Source: Xanthomonas bromi (GTDB lineage Bacteria > Pseudomonadota > Gammaproteobacteria > Xanthomonadales > Xanthomonadaceae). From it: a stretch of DNA of 64,000 nucleotides. The position numbers were made by a program, and so were the translations under genes. The notes beneath the pieces were generated by a model. That model was not told where the DNA came from. It ran no database searches and saw only the letters and a program-made list of their open reading frames with translations. Position 1 is the first letter of the stretch; every line of letters begins with the position of its first letter. The stretch lies in assembly GCF_900092025.1 (NCBI RefSeq), contig NZ_FLTX01000042.1, positions 1 through 64,000 of the forward strand. Reading direction: 5' to 3'. This document shows, one piece after another, positions 8,899 to 21,487 of the stretch.

Positions 8899-9000
8899 CC
8901 CAACGCGTTCAGCCACCCGGGGTTGGAAAGTGGCTCGCATGGGGCTATCTCTAGGCAGGTGCGGTCCCACTGTGGCGCCGCGTCCGCTGTGGGTTGTTGC

Positions 9001-9732
9001 ATGTCTTATCGAATGATCGCCGTTGCCGCCGCGTTGTGCGCGTGGGCAGCGGCTGATGCGGCCAGTGCGGCCGGTGCCTTGTCTGCTTCTAAGGCCTCAC
9101 CACGTGTGGGCCTGATCGAGGCGCTGGCGCGTCAGGCGCCGTCGCTGGACCGCCAGGTGTTGGCCCTGGCCACTGAGGCGTTGCAGTGCGCCCGCCAGCG
9201 CCAGCAGGTGGGTGCCGAACGGGTGCTCAGCGTCATCGACTACAGCCGTCCTTCGACCGAGCGCCGGCTATGGGTGTTCGATCTGGACAAGCAACGTCTG
9301 TTATTCAAGGAATGGGTCGCGCACGGGCGCAATACCGGCGAGAACCTGGCGGCGAAGTTTTCCAATAACGACGGCAGCTTCCAGTCCAGCCTGGGCGCAT
9401 TCACTGCGCAGGAGTCGTATACCGGCCAAAACGGGTATTCGCTGCGGCTCAAGGGCCTGGAGCCCGGTTTCAACGACCACGCGCGCGACCGGGCCATCGT
9501 CATTCACGGCGCGCCTTATGTCAGCGAAGCCATCATCCGCAGCCAGGGCCGGCTGGGCCGCAGCCTGGGCTGCCCGGCGGTGCGGCCAGCGGTGGCCAAG
9601 CAATTGATCGATACCTTGCGCGAAGGTGCGTTTGTGTTCGCCTACTACCCGGATCGTGCCTGGCTACGCCAATCGCAGTTATTGCGTGGCGGCTGCGGCG
9701 GCCCGGTGGCGCATGCGGTGGCCGGGCGCTGA
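9001..9732 (+). CDS. Secreted murein L,D-transpeptidase catalytic domain family protein
   Basis: The 243-residue protein has a signal peptide (A-A-A-L-C-A-W-A-A-A-D-A-A-S-A-A, cleavage around residue 25). The C-terminal half carries the YkuD-like catalytic motif H-G-A-P-Y-V-S-E (His169) and G-R-L-G-R-S-L-G-C-P-A-V (Cys191), the His-Cys pair of L,D-transpeptidases that crosslink or trim peptidoglycan in the periplasm. The ATG at 9001 is preferred over the frame-open start at 8923 because it begins the signal peptide. It is a monocistronic gene downstream of thrC. Confidence 0.88.
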   Translation: MSYRMIAVAAALCAWAAADAASAAGALSASKASPRVGLIEALARQAPSLDRQVLALATEALQCARQRQQVGAERVLSVIDYSRPSTERRLWVFDLDKQRLLFKEWVAHGRNTGENLAAKFSNNDGSFQSSLGAFTAQESYTGQNGYSLRLKGLEPGFNDHARDRAIVIHGAPYVSEAIIRSQGRLGRSLGCPAVRPAVAKQLIDTLREGAFVFAYYPDRAWLRQSQLLRGGCGGPVAHAVAGR

Positions 9733-9879
9733 GCGTGTGATGTGCGAAGCGCCAGCCGCAAGCGGCTGGTGAGCAGCTTGCGAACCCTGTTGTTGTCGGA
9801 TTGCGGGTAAGCCACTGCGGATATCGGTCACTGGACGACTTGCACAGCTTAAAGCTTGGTTAACAAACAACCGAAGCGT

Positions 9880-10378
9880 CTATTCATCCAACCAACTGCC
9901 CGGGTAAGCGCGCACAGGCAGAGCAGCAGCTTGCGTTTCAGGTGTGGGTAAGCCCTCACGCCGCTGGCGCATCGGCGCAATTGACGTGCGGGCCACCCGG
10001 CTGTCGACGATGGCTTCGATAGCGTGGCGGTGCAGCGCGGTTTCGGTGAGCCCGACGTAGTCGTTTGGCAGCACGCAGCATGAAGCCGGTGGTCTGACTG
10101 CGGCCGTCGGCCAGTGTGCGCACCATGCGCAACGCAGCGGATGTCACCGTATAAACCTTGTGCCGGGTCTCGCCCGCGCGCACCAACGTGCTGCCAGGCA
10201 CATGGGCCGCCGCGTGGGTTATCTGATCCAGCGCGTCCATTTCCTGCGCCGGCAGCGCCCTGACAATCGCCCGGCCGCGCACAGCGCAAAGCGCGCACTC
10301 GGAACTGGATGTGCGGCTGATGTATGCCGCGCCGGGCGCGTGGCATGGCGCGCTGGGGTCGGAAAGCTGCCGGTACAT
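9880..10378 (-). pseudogene. Crp/Fnr family regulator, frameshifted and lacking its DNA-binding domain
   Basis: Read on the minus strand, the first part gives S-S-E-C-A-L-C-A-V-R-G-R-A, a cysteine-containing FNR-type N-terminus, then a cyclic-nucleotide-binding-like beta roll (G-S-T-L-V-R-A-G-E-T and D-G-R-S-Q-T-T-G-F-M-L). Near 10070 the frame must change to continue with D-Y-V-G-L-T-E-T-A-L-H-R-H-A-I-E-A. The sequence then runs out without the winged-helix region, so about 100 C-terminal residues are missing. This is a dead regulator gene, divergent from hisS. Confidence 0.75.
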
Positions 10379-10485
10379 TGGCTACGCAGTGCTGGATGGC
10401 ATGGAATGCTACGCCATGCGGTCAGCGCGGCCGCCCAGCCGGTAGAATCGCGTGTTCGCCACATTGTCCTGCAGGAGTTTCGCTC

Positions 10486-11922
10486 GTGATCAAGCCCCGT
10501 ACGCCGCCCGGCATCATGGAATTGCTGCCGCGCGAGCAGATCGCGTTCCAGCGCATGCTGGACGTCATCCGCCGCAATTACGAGCGGTTCGGGTTCCTGC
10601 CGGTCGAAACCCCGGTGTTCGAGCTGTCCGACGTGCTGCTGACCAAATCCGGCGGCGAGACCGAGCGCCAGGTGTATTTCGTGCAGTCCACCGGTGCGTT
10701 GGCCAATGCGGCTGCCGCCGCCGACGAGGGTGACGAGATTGGCGGCCTGCCGGAGCTGGCGTTGCGCTTCGACCTGACCGTGCCGCTGGCGCGCTATGTC
10801 GCCGAGCACGAGCACGAGTTGAGCTTCCCGTTCCGTCGTTACCAGATGCAGCGCGTGTACCGCGGCGAGCGTGCGCAGCGCGGGCGTTTCCGCGAGTTCT
10901 ACCAGTGCGATATCGATGTGATCGGCAAGGATGCGCTGAGCATCCGCTACGACGCCGAAGTGCTGGCGGTGATCCACGCGGTGTTCGCCGAACTGGGCAT
11001 CGGCGATTTCAAGGTGCAGTTGAACAACCGCAAGTTGCTGCGTGGGTTCTTCGAAAGCCTGGGCGTGGCCGAGGGCGAACTGCAGCTGGCGGTGCTGCGC
11101 GAGGTCGACAAGATCGACAAGCGCGGCGCCGATTACGTGCGCGACACGCTGGTGGGCGAGGGCTTCAATATTGCCGCCGAGCAGGTGGCCAAGATCCTGG
11201 CGTTCGTGGCGGTGCGCTCAAGCGGCCACGCCGATGCGCTGGCGCAGTTGCAGGCGCTGGAAGCCTCGGTCGGCGCCAGCGCCACGCTGGGCGAGGGCAT
11301 TGCCGAATTGCGCGAGGTGCTGGAACTGGTCAAGGCGCTGGGTGTGCCGGAAAGCGCGTACTGCCTGAATTTCTCGATCGCGCGCGGGCTGGATTACTAC
11401 ACCGGCACCGTCTACGAAACCACGCTCACCGATCATCCGCAGATCGGCTCGATCTGCTCGGGCGGCCGTTACGAGAGCCTGGCCAGCCACTACACCAAGT
11501 CCAAGCTGCCCGGCGTCGGCATCTCGATCGGCCTGACCCGGCTGTTCTGGCAGCTGCGCGAGGCCGGCCTGATCCAGGGCATCGCCGAAAGCAGCGTGCA
11601 GGCCATGGTCGCGCTGATGGACGAAACCCGCCTGGACGACGCGCTGGATATCGCGCGCCGCCTGCGTATCGGCGGCATCAACACCGAAGTGCAGATGGAG
11701 CCGAAGAAGGTCGGCAAGCAGTTCCAGTACGCCGCCCGCGCCGGCATCCGCTTTGTGGTGCTGGCCGGCGACGACGAGCTGGCGCGCGGTGTGGTGGCGG
11801 TGAAGGATCTGGTGCGCGAGCAGCAGTTCGATGTGCCGCGCGACGAGTTGGCGAGTACGCTGCAGGTTGAGCTGGAGCAGGCCAAGGCGATGTTGGTGGC
11901 CGGAGCCGGCACCGCCGATTGA
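10486..11922 (+). CDS. hisS: Histidyl-tRNA synthetase
   Basis: This is the class II aminoacyl-tRNA synthetase that charges tRNA-His; the product has 478 residues. Motif 2 is [18 protein letters not shown]. The histidine-binding segments [13 protein letters not shown] and G-G-R-Y-E-S-L are present, and motif 3 contains G-I-S-I-G-L-T-R-L. The start is the GTG at 10486, ten bases after CAGGAG; the frame is open upstream through intergenic sequence. A strong terminator follows at 11981-12012, separating it from the his biosynthesis operon. Confidence 0.96.
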   Translation: MIKPRTPPGIMELLPREQIAFQRMLDVIRRNYERFGFLPVETPVFELSDVLLTKSGGETERQVYFVQSTGALANAAAAADEGDEIGGLPELALRFDLTVPLARYVAEHEHELSFPFRRYQMQRVYRGERAQRGRFREFYQCDIDVIGKDALSIRYDAEVLAVIHAVFAELGIGDFKVQLNNRKLLRGFFESLGVAEGELQLAVLREVDKIDKRGADYVRDTLVGEGFNIAAEQVAKILAFVAVRSSGHADALAQLQALEASVGASATLGEGIAELREVLELVKALGVPESAYCLNFSIARGLDYYTGTVYETTLTDHPQIGSICSGGRYESLASHYTKSKLPGVGISIGLTRLFWQLREAGLIQGIAESSVQAMVALMDETRLDDALDIARRLRIGGINTEVQMEPKKVGKQFQYAARAGIRFVVLAGDDELARGVVAVKDLVREQQFDVPRDELASTLQVELEQAKAMLVAGAGTAD

Positions 11923-11980
11923 GCGGATGGCGCGGCCAATAAGCTTGGCTAGGCGCGGCCGCGTGATCGCTGCGAAGACG

Positions 11981-12012
11981 AACCCACGGATGCCTGGCAT
12001 CGGTGGGTTTTT
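11981..12012 (+). terminator. Intrinsic terminator downstream of hisS
   Basis: The arms ACCCACGGATGCC and GGCATCGGTGGGT pair with one mismatch and are followed by a run of five T. This is a classical Rho-independent terminator 59 bp after the hisS stop. Confidence 0.88.
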
Positions 12013-12085
12013 GGTTTCCTGCCCGTCCGATCCGGAGTTTCGGCCTGAACCATTGGCGTCTCAGACCTTGTCGCCCACGCACGAA

Positions 12086-12123
12086 TTGCGTTAATGTACT
12101 AACACGCTATTACATTAACGCAA
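12086..12123. promoter_or_regulatory. Perfect 13-bp inverted repeat, likely operator for the TrpR-family repressor
   Basis: TTGCGTTAATGTA (12086-12098) and TACATTAACGCAA (12111-12123) are exact reverse complements with a 12-bp spacer. The right arm touches the ATG of the regulator gene at 12123. A symmetric site at this position fits autoregulation and control of the his operon by the encoded repressor. The operator role is inference. Confidence 0.75.
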
Positions 12124-12449
12124 TGAAACAACGACCTGCCCCCCGCCAAATCACCGATGTCACCGCCTCGCTCAAGATGCTGGCCGATGCGCTGGCATGC
12201 CTGGACGAGCCCGGCTCGGTCGAGGCATTCCTGCGCGATCTGTGTACCCCGGCCGAGCTCGAAGCCATGGCCGACCGCTGGCGGGTGGTGCCGTTGCTCG
12301 TCAAGGGCGCGCCGTACCGCGAGATCCACGAGCTGACCCAGGTCAGCGTCACCACCATCGGGCGCGTCGCGCGCACGCTGGAACGCGGCGCCGGCGGCTA
12401 TGCCGCGGCCCTGCGTGAGCAAGCCACGCGCCCTGTCGATTCCCACTGA
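12123..12449 (+). CDS. hisR: TrpR-family transcriptional regulator (YerC/YecD, HisR-like)
   Basis: The 108-residue protein belongs to the YerC/YecD branch of the TrpR superfamily: D-L-C-T-P-A-E-L-E-A-M-A-D-R-W followed by the helix-turn-helix Y-R-E-I-H-E-L-T-Q-V-S-V-T-T-I-G-R-V-A. In Xanthomonadales a TrpR-family protein in this position has been proposed to control histidine biosynthesis; that is recalled knowledge, so the symbol is tentative. The ATG at 12123 was chosen over the open frame from 12003 because upstream sequence forms the operator and a terminator. It is the promoter-proximal gene of the his operon, with hisG 9 bp downstream, so it probably represses its own operon when histidine or charged tRNA is plentiful. 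The ligand is not known from sequence. Confidence 0.85.
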   Translation: MKQRPAPRQITDVTASLKMLADALACLDEPGSVEAFLRDLCTPAELEAMADRWRVVPLLVKGAPYREIHELTQVSVTTIGRVARTLERGAGGYAAALREQATRPVDSH

Positions 12450-14661
<2,212 letters not shown>

Positions 14662-14665
<4 letters not shown>

Positions 14666-15753
14666 GCACCGCATCGATGCTGGAGCTGGTGCGCGAAGAC
14701 CTGCGTGCATTTGCCGGCTATTCGTCGGCACGCACCAGCGCATTGCAGGGCGATGTGTGGCTCAACGCCAACGAGTCGGCCTGGAGCAATCCGGCCGACC
14801 CAAGCGCGAGTACGCGGCGCTATCCCGATCCGCAACCGAAGGGCCTGCGCAGCGCGCTTGCGGCGCTGTACGGTTGCGCACCGGAGCAGCTGTTGATCGG
14901 CCGCGGCAGCGATGAGGCGATCGATCTGCTGGTCCGCGGCTTGTGTGTGCCAGAGCGGGATGCGGTGCTGGTGACGCCGCCGGTATTCGGCATGTACGCC
15001 GTCTGCGCGCGGCTGCAAAACGCACCGCTGGTGGAAGTGCCGCTAAGCGATGGGCTCGACGGCTTCCACGCGGATATCCCGGCGATTGTGGCAACGGCGT
15101 TGGCTTCTAATGCCAAGCTGGTGTTTCTGTGCTCGCCTTCAAATCCTGCCGGTTCGGCGATCGCGCTGGACCAGATCGAACGCGCATTGCAGGCACTGCA
15201 GGGCAAGGCGCTGGTGGTGGTGGACGAGGCCTACGGCGAATTTTCGGATGTGCCTTCGGCCGTCGGCCTGCTGGCGCGCTACGACAATCTCGCGGTGCTG
15301 CGTACGCTCTCCAAGGCGCATGCGCTGGCGGCTGCGCGTATCGGCACCCTGATCGCCAACGCCGAGTTGATCGCCGTGCTGCGTCGCTGCCAGGCGCCGT
15401 ATCCGGTGCCGACGCCGTGCGCGGCGATGGCCGAGCAGGCCTTGTCTGCGCCAGCGTTGGAGGTCACCCGCCTGCGGATCACCGAGGTGCGTAGTGAACG
15501 CGAGCGTGTCTACAAGGCGCTCGTGCAACTGGCTGGTGTGCGTCAGGTCTATCCCTCGCAAGGCAACTTCCTGCTGGTGCGGTTCGACGATGCCGAAGCC
15601 GCATTTCGGGCGCTGCTGAACGCCGGCGTGGTGGTGCGCGATCAACGCGCGGTGCCGCGCCTGTCCGATGCATTGCGCATCACCCTGGGCACGCATGACC
15701 AGAACGAGCGCGTGTTGAGCGCACTGCAACGCACGCAGGAGGCCGCGGCATGA
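14662..15753 (+). CDS. hisC: Histidinol-phosphate aminotransferase
   Basis: This class I/II PLP aminotransferase of 363 residues forms histidinol phosphate from imidazole acetol phosphate. L-N-A-N-E-S-A-W is the substrate-side N-terminal motif. [15 protein letters not shown] and the PLP lysine K218 in [15 protein letters not shown] follow in order. It overlaps hisD and hisB by ATGA on each side; frame-open sequence upstream of 14662 is hisD in another frame. Confidence 0.96.
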
Positions 15754-16877
15754 CTCCGATTCTTTTCGTCGACCGCGATGGCACGCTGATCGCCGAGCCG
15801 GCCGATTACCAGATCGACGCGTACGAAAAACTGCGCTTCGTCGATAACGTGATTCCGGCGATGCTCAAGCTGCGCGATGCCGGCTATCAGTTCGTCATCG
15901 TCACCAATCAGGATGGGCTGGGCAGCGAGAGCTTCTCACGCGCGTCCTTCGACGGTCCCAACAACCTGATGCTGCAGATCTTCGCCAGCCAGGGCATCGA
16001 ATTCCGCGAAGTGCTGATCGATTGCAGCTGGCCGGCAGACAACGCACCCACGCGCAAGCCGGGTGTTGGCCTGATGGTGCCGTATCTGCAGGACCGCACC
16101 ATCGACTGGGCGCGCTCGGCGATGGTCGGCGACCGCATCACCGATCTCCAGTTCGCGCAGAACCTCAATATCCGTGGGTTTCAGCTACGCACCGAGGAGT
16201 TCGGCGGCGAATGGGATTGGCCGGGCATCGCGCACGCGCTGGTCGATGCGCCTCGCCGCGCGGTGGTTCAGCGCAACACCAAGGAAACCAAGATCCGCGT
16301 CGAGTTGGATCTGGATCGCGTGGCCGAGCCGCAGACCGCCACCGGCCTGCCATTCTTCGACCACATGCTGGAACAGATCGGCAAGCATGGCGGTTTTGCG
16401 CTGGACATCCGTGCCGAAGGCGACCTGCATATCGATGAGCACCACACCATCGAGGACACCGGCCTGGCGCTGGGCCAGGCGCTGCGCGAAGCCCTGTGCA
16501 ACAAGCGCGGTATTGGTCGCTACGGCTTCGATCCGGTCGAAAGCCCGTGGCTTGCGGCGGGCGAGGGTGCGCAGCATGGATTCACCCTGCCGATGGACGA
16601 AACCATCGCCAGCGCGGCGCTGGATTTCAGCGGCCGGCCTTACTTCGTGTTCGACGGCGAGTTCAAGCGCGAACGCGTGGGCGACATGCCGACCGAGCTG
16701 GTGCCGCATTTCTTCCGCTCGATCTGCGACGCATCGGGTTTGAACCTGCACCTGAGCGTGCGCGGCGAGAACGATCACCACAAGGTCGAGGCTTGCTTCA
16801 AGGCGCTCGCACGCGCCTTGCGCCAGGCGATCCGTCGCGAAGGCACGGCGCTGCCGTCGACCAAGGGCGCGCTATGA
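15750..16877 (+). CDS. hisB: Bifunctional histidinol-phosphatase / imidazoleglycerol-phosphate dehydratase
   Basis: The 375-residue fusion has an N-terminal HAD phosphatase (F-V-D-R-D-G-T-L at residues 5-12, T-N-Q-D-G, V-G-D-R-I-T-D) and a C-terminal dehydratase from about residue 175 ([21 protein letters not shown]). It performs the seventh and ninth reactions of the pathway (ninth being the phosphatase acting before HisD). The loop that binds structural zinc in enterobacterial HisB reads [13 protein letters not shown] here, so only one of four zinc ligands is present. The phosphatase catalytic aspartates remain. It overlaps its neighbours by ATGA. Confidence 0.96.
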   Translation: MTPILFVDRDGTLIAEPADYQIDAYEKLRFVDNVIPAMLKLRDAGYQFVIVTNQDGLGSESFSRASFDGPNNLMLQIFASQGIEFREVLIDCSWPADNAPTRKPGVGLMVPYLQDRTIDWARSAMVGDRITDLQFAQNLNIRGFQLRTEEFGGEWDWPGIAHALVDAPRRAVVQRNTKETKIRVELDLDRVAEPQTATGLPFFDHMLEQIGKHGGFALDIRAEGDLHIDEHHTIEDTGLALGQALREALCNKRGIGRYGFDPVESPWLAAGEGAQHGFTLPMDETIASAALDFSGRPYFVFDGEFKRERVGDMPTELVPHFFRSICDASGLNLHLSVRGENDHHKVEACFKALARALRQAIRREGTALPSTKGAL

Positions 16878-17476
16878 CCGACCTTGCGCTGATCGATGCC
16901 GGTGGCGCCAACCTGGGCTCGGTGCGCTACGCATTGGAGCGGCTCGGCATCGAGGCGCGGCTGGTGCGCGATGCGACCGGTTTGCAGGGTGCCGATCGGG
17001 TGATCCTGCCCGGCGTGGGCGCCGCACCGGAAGCGATGAAACGGCTGCGCGCCCAGGGGTTGATCGAGCCGCTGCGCCAGTTGCAGGTGCCGTTGATCGG
17101 CATCTGCCTGGGCATGCAGCTGCTGTTCGAGCGCTCCGAAGAAGGCGATGTGGAATGTCTTGGCCTGTTGCCGGGCGTGGTACGCCACATGACGCCGGCG
17201 TTGGGCATCCGCGTGCCGCATATGGGCTGGAACCAATTGGTGCCGATGCGCGAGTCGGCACTGCTGGCCGGCCTGCCCGAGCGCGCCAGTGCCTATTTCG
17301 TCCATGGCTACGCCGCGCCGGTCACGCCGGATACGGTGGCCGCCTGCGACCACGGCGGCTTGTTCACGGCGGTGGTGCAGCAAGGCCTGCGCTGCGGCGC
17401 GCAGTTTCACCCGGAGCGCTCGGCCGACACCGGTGCCCGCATCCTGCGTAATTTTCTTGAAATGAGCTTCCCATGA
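16874..17476 (+). CDS. hisH: Imidazole glycerol phosphate synthase, glutamine amidotransferase subunit
   Basis: This class I glutaminase of 200 residues supplies ammonia to HisF. The nucleophile is Cys78 in [14 protein letters not shown] and the C-terminal [10 protein letters not shown] supply the catalytic His-Glu pair. It works as a heterodimer with HisF, encoded two genes downstream. ATGA overlaps link it to hisB and hisA. Confidence 0.96.
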   Translation: MTDLALIDAGGANLGSVRYALERLGIEARLVRDATGLQGADRVILPGVGAAPEAMKRLRAQGLIEPLRQLQVPLIGICLGMQLLFERSEEGDVECLGLLPGVVRHMTPALGIRVPHMGWNQLVPMRESALLAGLPERASAYFVHGYAAPVTPDTVAACDHGGLFTAVVQQGLRCGAQFHPERSADTGARILRNFLEMSFP

Positions 17477-18207
17477 GGTTTACCGTCTACCCGGCGCTGG
17501 ATATCCGCAACGGCCGCGTGGTCCGCTTGTTGCAGGGCGATTACGCGCGCGAAACCCAGTATGGCGACGATGTGCTGCCGCGTGCGCAGGCGTTTGCCGA
17601 TGCCGGCGCACAGTGGATGCATCTGGTGGATCTGGATGCAGCCAAGGCCGGTGGCTATACCTTGGCCAGCACGTTGGGCGAGATCGCGCGTGTTACCGGT
17701 TTGCAGGTGCAGACCGGCGGCGGCGTGCGGTCGCGCGATGATGTGGCGCGTCTCCTTGATGCAGGTGCGGCGCGCGTGGTGATCGGTTCGCTGGCAGTGC
17801 GTAAGAGCGACACCGTCATTGCATGGCTGCAGGAATTCGGTGCGGATCGCCTGACCATTGCGCTGGACACACGCCAGGATGCCGACGGCATCTGGCAGTT
17901 GCCGGTGCACGGCTGGACCGAAGCGGCCGAGGCCACGCTGGATCAATTGGCCGTGCGGTACGCACAGGCCGGCTTGCAGCATTTGCTGTGCACCGACATC
18001 GCACGCGATGGCATGTTGTCTGGGCCGAATATGGACCTGTACGCACATTTGCGTGTACTCACGCCGCAAGTGCAGGTGCAGGTTTCCGGTGGTGCGCGCA
18101 ATCTGGCCGATGTCGCTGCTGCCAAGGCGGCAGGCTGTGCCGGCATCGTGCTCGGCAAGGCCTTGCTCGAAGGACATCTGCATCTCGAAGAGGCGCTGGC
18201 ATGTTGA
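17473..18207 (+). CDS. hisA: Phosphoribosylformimino-5-aminoimidazole carboxamide ribotide isomerase
   Basis: The product is a TIM-barrel isomerase of 244 residues. The N-terminal [13 protein letters not shown] provides the catalytic aspartate, and a second phosphate-binding half repeats with [16 protein letters not shown] is the first phosphate loop. It overlaps hisH by 4 bp and hisF by 7 bp. Confidence 0.96.
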   Translation: MRFTVYPALDIRNGRVVRLLQGDYARETQYGDDVLPRAQAFADAGAQWMHLVDLDAAKAGGYTLASTLGEIARVTGLQVQTGGGVRSRDDVARLLDAGAARVVIGSLAVRKSDTVIAWLQEFGADRLTIALDTRQDADGIWQLPVHGWTEAAEATLDQLAVRYAQAGLQHLLCTDIARDGMLSGPNMDLYAHLRVLTPQVQVQVSGGARNLADVAAAKAAGCAGIVLGKALLEGHLHLEEALAC

Positions 18208-18977
18208 GCCGCCGCATCATTCCGTGCCTGGACGTGCGCGAAGGCCGCGTGGTCAAGGGCGTCAAGTTCCGCGATCACATCGACATGGGCGACATTGTCG
18301 AACTGGCATTGCGCTATCGCGCGCAAGGCGCCGACGAACTGGTGTTTTACGACATCGGTGCCAGCCCGGAAGGCCGTTCGGTCGACTACACCTGGGTCGA
18401 GCGCGTGGCGCGGCTGATCGATATTCCGTTCTGCGTGGCCGGTGGTATCGGCGATGTGGAAACGGCACGTGCGGTGTTGTACGCCGGAGCCGACAAAATT
18501 TCGATCAACTCGCCCGCGTTGGGCCGCCCACAATTGATCTCCGAGCTGGCCGATGCCTTCGGTGTGCAATGCGTGGTGGTCGGCATCGATTCGATTCGCG
18601 AGGACGATGGTCAGTGGCGCGTGCGCCGCTACACCGGCGACCCGGGCAAGACACAGGCGCTGCCGATGCGCACGCTGGACTGGGTGGCCGAAGCGCAGCG
18701 GCTGGGCGCCGGCGAAATCGTGCTCAATTGCATGGACAACGATGGCGTACGCCGCGGCTACGACATCGCCCAGCTGCGGCAGGTGCGCGGATTGTGCCGT
18801 GTGCCCTTGATCGCCTCCGGCGGTGCGGGCGAAATGCAGCACTTTGCCGACGTGTTCGACCAGGCCGATGTGGATGGCGCACTGGCGGCCAGCGTGTTCC
18901 ATAGCGGCGCGATTCCGATTCCGGAACTCAAGCAATTCTTGCGTGCGCAACAGATCGAGGTACGCGATGGACAGTAA
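18201..18977 (+). CDS. hisF: Imidazole glycerol phosphate synthase, cyclase subunit
   Basis: This TIM-barrel cyclase of 258 residues uses HisH-derived ammonia to close the imidazole ring, releasing AICAR to purine synthesis. [16 protein letters not shown] holds the first catalytic Asp, and [14 protein letters not shown] holds the second (usually L-T-S-M-D-x-D-G; here N-C replaces T-S). It overlaps hisA by 7 bp and hisI by 11 bp. Confidence 0.96.
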   Translation: MLSRRIIPCLDVREGRVVKGVKFRDHIDMGDIVELALRYRAQGADELVFYDIGASPEGRSVDYTWVERVARLIDIPFCVAGGIGDVETARAVLYAGADKISINSPALGRPQLISELADAFGVQCVVVGIDSIREDDGQWRVRRYTGDPGKTQALPMRTLDWVAEAQRLGAGEIVLNCMDNDGVRRGYDIAQLRQVRGLCRVPLIASGGAGEMQHFADVFDQADVDGALAASVFHSGAIPIPELKQFLRAQQIEVRDGQ

Positions 18978-19587
18978 CGAGGCAGCAACCGGCGATGCGC
19001 TCGCAGCGCTGGACTGGGGCAAGGGCGACGGCTTGTTGCCGGTGATCGTGCAGGACGCGGACAACTTGCGCGTGTTGATGCTGGGTTACATGAATGCCGA
19101 GGCGTTGGCCGTCACCCAGCAGCGCGGCGACGTCACCTTCTTCAGTCGCAGCAAGCAGCGCTTGTGGACCAAGGGCGAGAGCTCGGGGAATGTGTTGCGC
19201 GTTGTCTCCATCGAAGCCGACTGCGATGCCGATACATTGCTGGTGCAGGCGCGTCCGCACGGGCCAACCTGCCACCTGGGCCGCACCAGTTGTTTTCCGA
19301 GCGCGCCCGGTCAATTCCTCGGTAGCCTGGATGCCTTGATCGCCACACGCGAGCGCGATCGCCCGCATGGCAGTTACACCACCGAGCTGTTCGAGCAAGG
19401 CATCCGCCGCATCGCGCAGAAGGTGGGCGAGGAGGGCGTGGAAACCGCGCTGGCCGGTGTGGTGCAGGGCGATGCGGAATTGCTCGGCGAGTCGGCCGAT
19501 TTGTTGTATCACCTGATCGTGTTGTTGCGTGCACGTGGGTTGGGACTTGGCGATGCGGTGGCGTTGCTGGAGTCGCGGCACAAGTAG
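18967..19587 (+). CDS. hisI: Bifunctional phosphoribosyl-AMP cyclohydrolase / phosphoribosyl-ATP pyrophosphatase
   Basis: The 206-residue HisIE fusion has an N-terminal cyclohydrolase with the [15 protein letters not shown] motif and zinc-binding D-C-D-A-D and C-H-L-G-R-T-S-C-F. Its C-terminal pyrophosphohydrolase (from about 115) has [10 protein letters not shown] and E-S-A-D-L-L-Y-H. It catalyses steps two and three of the pathway and closes the his operon. The start at 18967 lies inside hisF. Confidence 0.96.
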   Translation: MDSNEAATGDALAALDWGKGDGLLPVIVQDADNLRVLMLGYMNAEALAVTQQRGDVTFFSRSKQRLWTKGESSGNVLRVVSIEADCDADTLLVQARPHGPTCHLGRTSCFPSAPGQFLGSLDALIATRERDRPHGSYTTELFEQGIRRIAQKVGEEGVETALAGVVQGDAELLGESADLLYHLIVLLRARGLGLGDAVALLESRHK

Positions 19588-19900
19588 CGCGGTTTGCCAG
19601 GCGTGCCGCTTACGCGACGGGGCGTTAGCGATGACGCTCAGTCGCGCGAGCGGTCGCTTTTGAAAATAACCAATAGCACCGAATGCGCAGTCGTCAGGTG
19701 GATGCGGGCAGCGCGCAAAACCCGAGCGCACGGCGTTACATGTTGATTCCAAGGGACGGCCGTGTCCGTCTGTCAGTGTGCGGAGCAAGCCGGCCGCTCT
19801 CAGCTGATTGGCCCTTGTGCCGGGATCTGTCGCGTTCGGTGTTCGGTCCTGCAGCGCGTCGGCAGGTACAATTTCCGCTGATCTTGGTGCGGGAAAATAC
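19588..19900. other. Intergenic region between his operon and phosphoesterase gene
   Basis: No gene is supported. A TACAAT hexamer near 19866-19871 may be the -10 of the following gene. I see no clear terminator for hisI, only weak GC-rich dyads around 19640-19660. Confidence 0.35.
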
Positions 19901-21487
19901 ATGCAGCTTCGCTTCGCTCTGTGGACTCTGGGTTTTCTCGCAGGCACAGCGCACGCGCGCGACGCCATCGTCGATGGCATCGTGTACGAAGAGCGCGACG
20001 GACGTGCCGGGCGCGGTGTCGATGAGCCGGGGGTTGCCGACGTGACTGTCTCCAACGGCGAGCAGCTGGTGCGTACCGACGCGCAAGGCCGCTACCGTTT
20101 ACCGGTACGCGACGGACAGACGGTGTTCGTAATCAAACCGGGCGATCGTCGCTTTGTACCCGCAGTCGACGGCCTGCCCGCGTTCTGGCGCCACTACGCA
20201 CCGGGTGGCTCTACCAAGCACACATACAGCGGCATCGCCGCGACCGGCCGGACCACGCGCAACTGGGATTTCGCGCTGACACCGCGCGCCAGTGCCGCAG
20301 CAGATGGCTTCCAGATGCTGGTATTTGCCGACAGCCAGACCGCCAGCCTTGCCGACGTGGGCTACTACCAGCGCGATATCGTGGCGCCGATCATCGGCAA
20401 GACCACCGCCAGCTTGGGCACGACGCTGGGCGATCTCGTCAGCGACGATCTGAGCCTGTATCCGGCCTTGAACAAAGTCACCACGCAGCTGGGCGTGCCG
20501 TGGTTCCATGTGCCGGGCAATCACGATCTTAATTTCGATGCAGACAACGATGTGCATTCGCTCGACAGCTGGCGCGCAGTCTACGGCCCGGACACCTATG
20601 CGGTGGAGGAAGCCAACGCCAGCTTCGTGTTTCTGGACGATGTGATCTACACGCCCGGCGGCAAGCCGGCCTATGTCGGCGGCCTGCGTGAGGACCAGTT
20701 CGTGTTTCTGCAGAGCTATCTGGCGCAGCTGCCGCGCGAGCGCCTGCTGGTGCTGGGAATGCATATCCCGTTGTTCGATGCGGCCCCGGGGCAGGAGACC
20801 TTCCGGCATGCCGATCGCCGCCGCCTGTTCGCATTGCTGAAAGAGTTTCCGCATGTGCTGGTGCTCAGCGGGCATAGCCACACCCAGCGTCAGGTGGATC
20901 ATGGTGCGGACGAAGGTTGGCAAGGCGCACGCCCGCTGCACGAATACAACGTTGGTGCGGCCTGCGGTGCGTTCTGGTCGGGCGCCAAGGATGCCGACGG
21001 CATTCCCGACGCGACGATGAGCGACGGCACACCCAATGGCTATGCAGTGCTGCAGGTTGCCCCCGGCGGCGACTACACGCTGGCCTATCACGCCGCGCGC
21101 GCGGCCGATGATGCGCAGCTGCTGCTGCATGCGCCCAAGATGCTGCGCAAGGGCGCGTATGCGGCGTGGGGCATCTACGCCAATGTCTTCATGGGCCAGG
21201 ACGACACCGTCGTGGAGATGCGCATCGACAACGGCGTCTGGCAGCCAATGAAGCGGGTAGAGCGCAGCGATCCGCGCGTGCTGGCAGAGAACGTGCGCGA
21301 CGACGCGGCCGACGCGCTGCGCGGTTACGACCGCTCGCCAGAAGCCACGCCGTCCACGCATCTATGGCGCGGCGCATTGCCGACCACCCTGGAGGTGGGC
21401 GAACACACTGTCGAAGTACGCGCGCATCTGCCGACCGGGCAGTACAGCGCCAGCACTGCGTATCGCCTGCAAACCGCTGAGCCTTGA
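19901..21487 (+). CDS. Secreted calcineurin-like metallophosphoesterase
   Basis: The 528-residue product has a signal peptide ending near A-G-T-A-H-A (residue 19). An N-terminal carboxypeptidase-regulatory-like beta domain (about 25-105) is followed by the dinuclear metallophosphatase core: F-A-D-S-Q-T (where most relatives have D-x-H), G-D-L-V-S-D-D, G-N-H-D-L-N-F-D and L-S-G-H-S-H-T. A C-terminal beta domain completes the usual three-part architecture (N, phosphatase, C). The ATG at 19901 starts the signal peptide, whereas upstream frame-open sequence does not. The substrate is unknown; periplasmic phosphomonoester or diester hydrolysis is plausible. Confidence 0.87.
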   Translation: MQLRFALWTLGFLAGTAHARDAIVDGIVYEERDGRAGRGVDEPGVADVTVSNGEQLVRTDAQGRYRLPVRDGQTVFVIKPGDRRFVPAVDGLPAFWRHYAPGGSTKHTYSGIAATGRTTRNWDFALTPRASAAADGFQMLVFADSQTASLADVGYYQRDIVAPIIGKTTASLGTTLGDLVSDDLSLYPALNKVTTQLGVPWFHVPGNHDLNFDADNDVHSLDSWRAVYGPDTYAVEEANASFVFLDDVIYTPGGKPAYVGGLREDQFVFLQSYLAQLPRERLLVLGMHIPLFDAAPGQETFRHADRRRLFALLKEFPHVLVLSGHSHTQRQVDHGADEGWQGARPLHEYNVGAACGAFWSGAKDADGIPDATMSDGTPNGYAVLQVAPGGDYTLAYHAARAADDAQLLLHAPKMLRKGAYAAWGIYANVFMGQDDTVVEMRIDNGVWQPMKRVERSDPRVLAENVRDDAADALRGYDRSPEATPSTHLWRGALPTTLEVGEHTVEVRAHLPTGQYSASTAYRLQTAEP

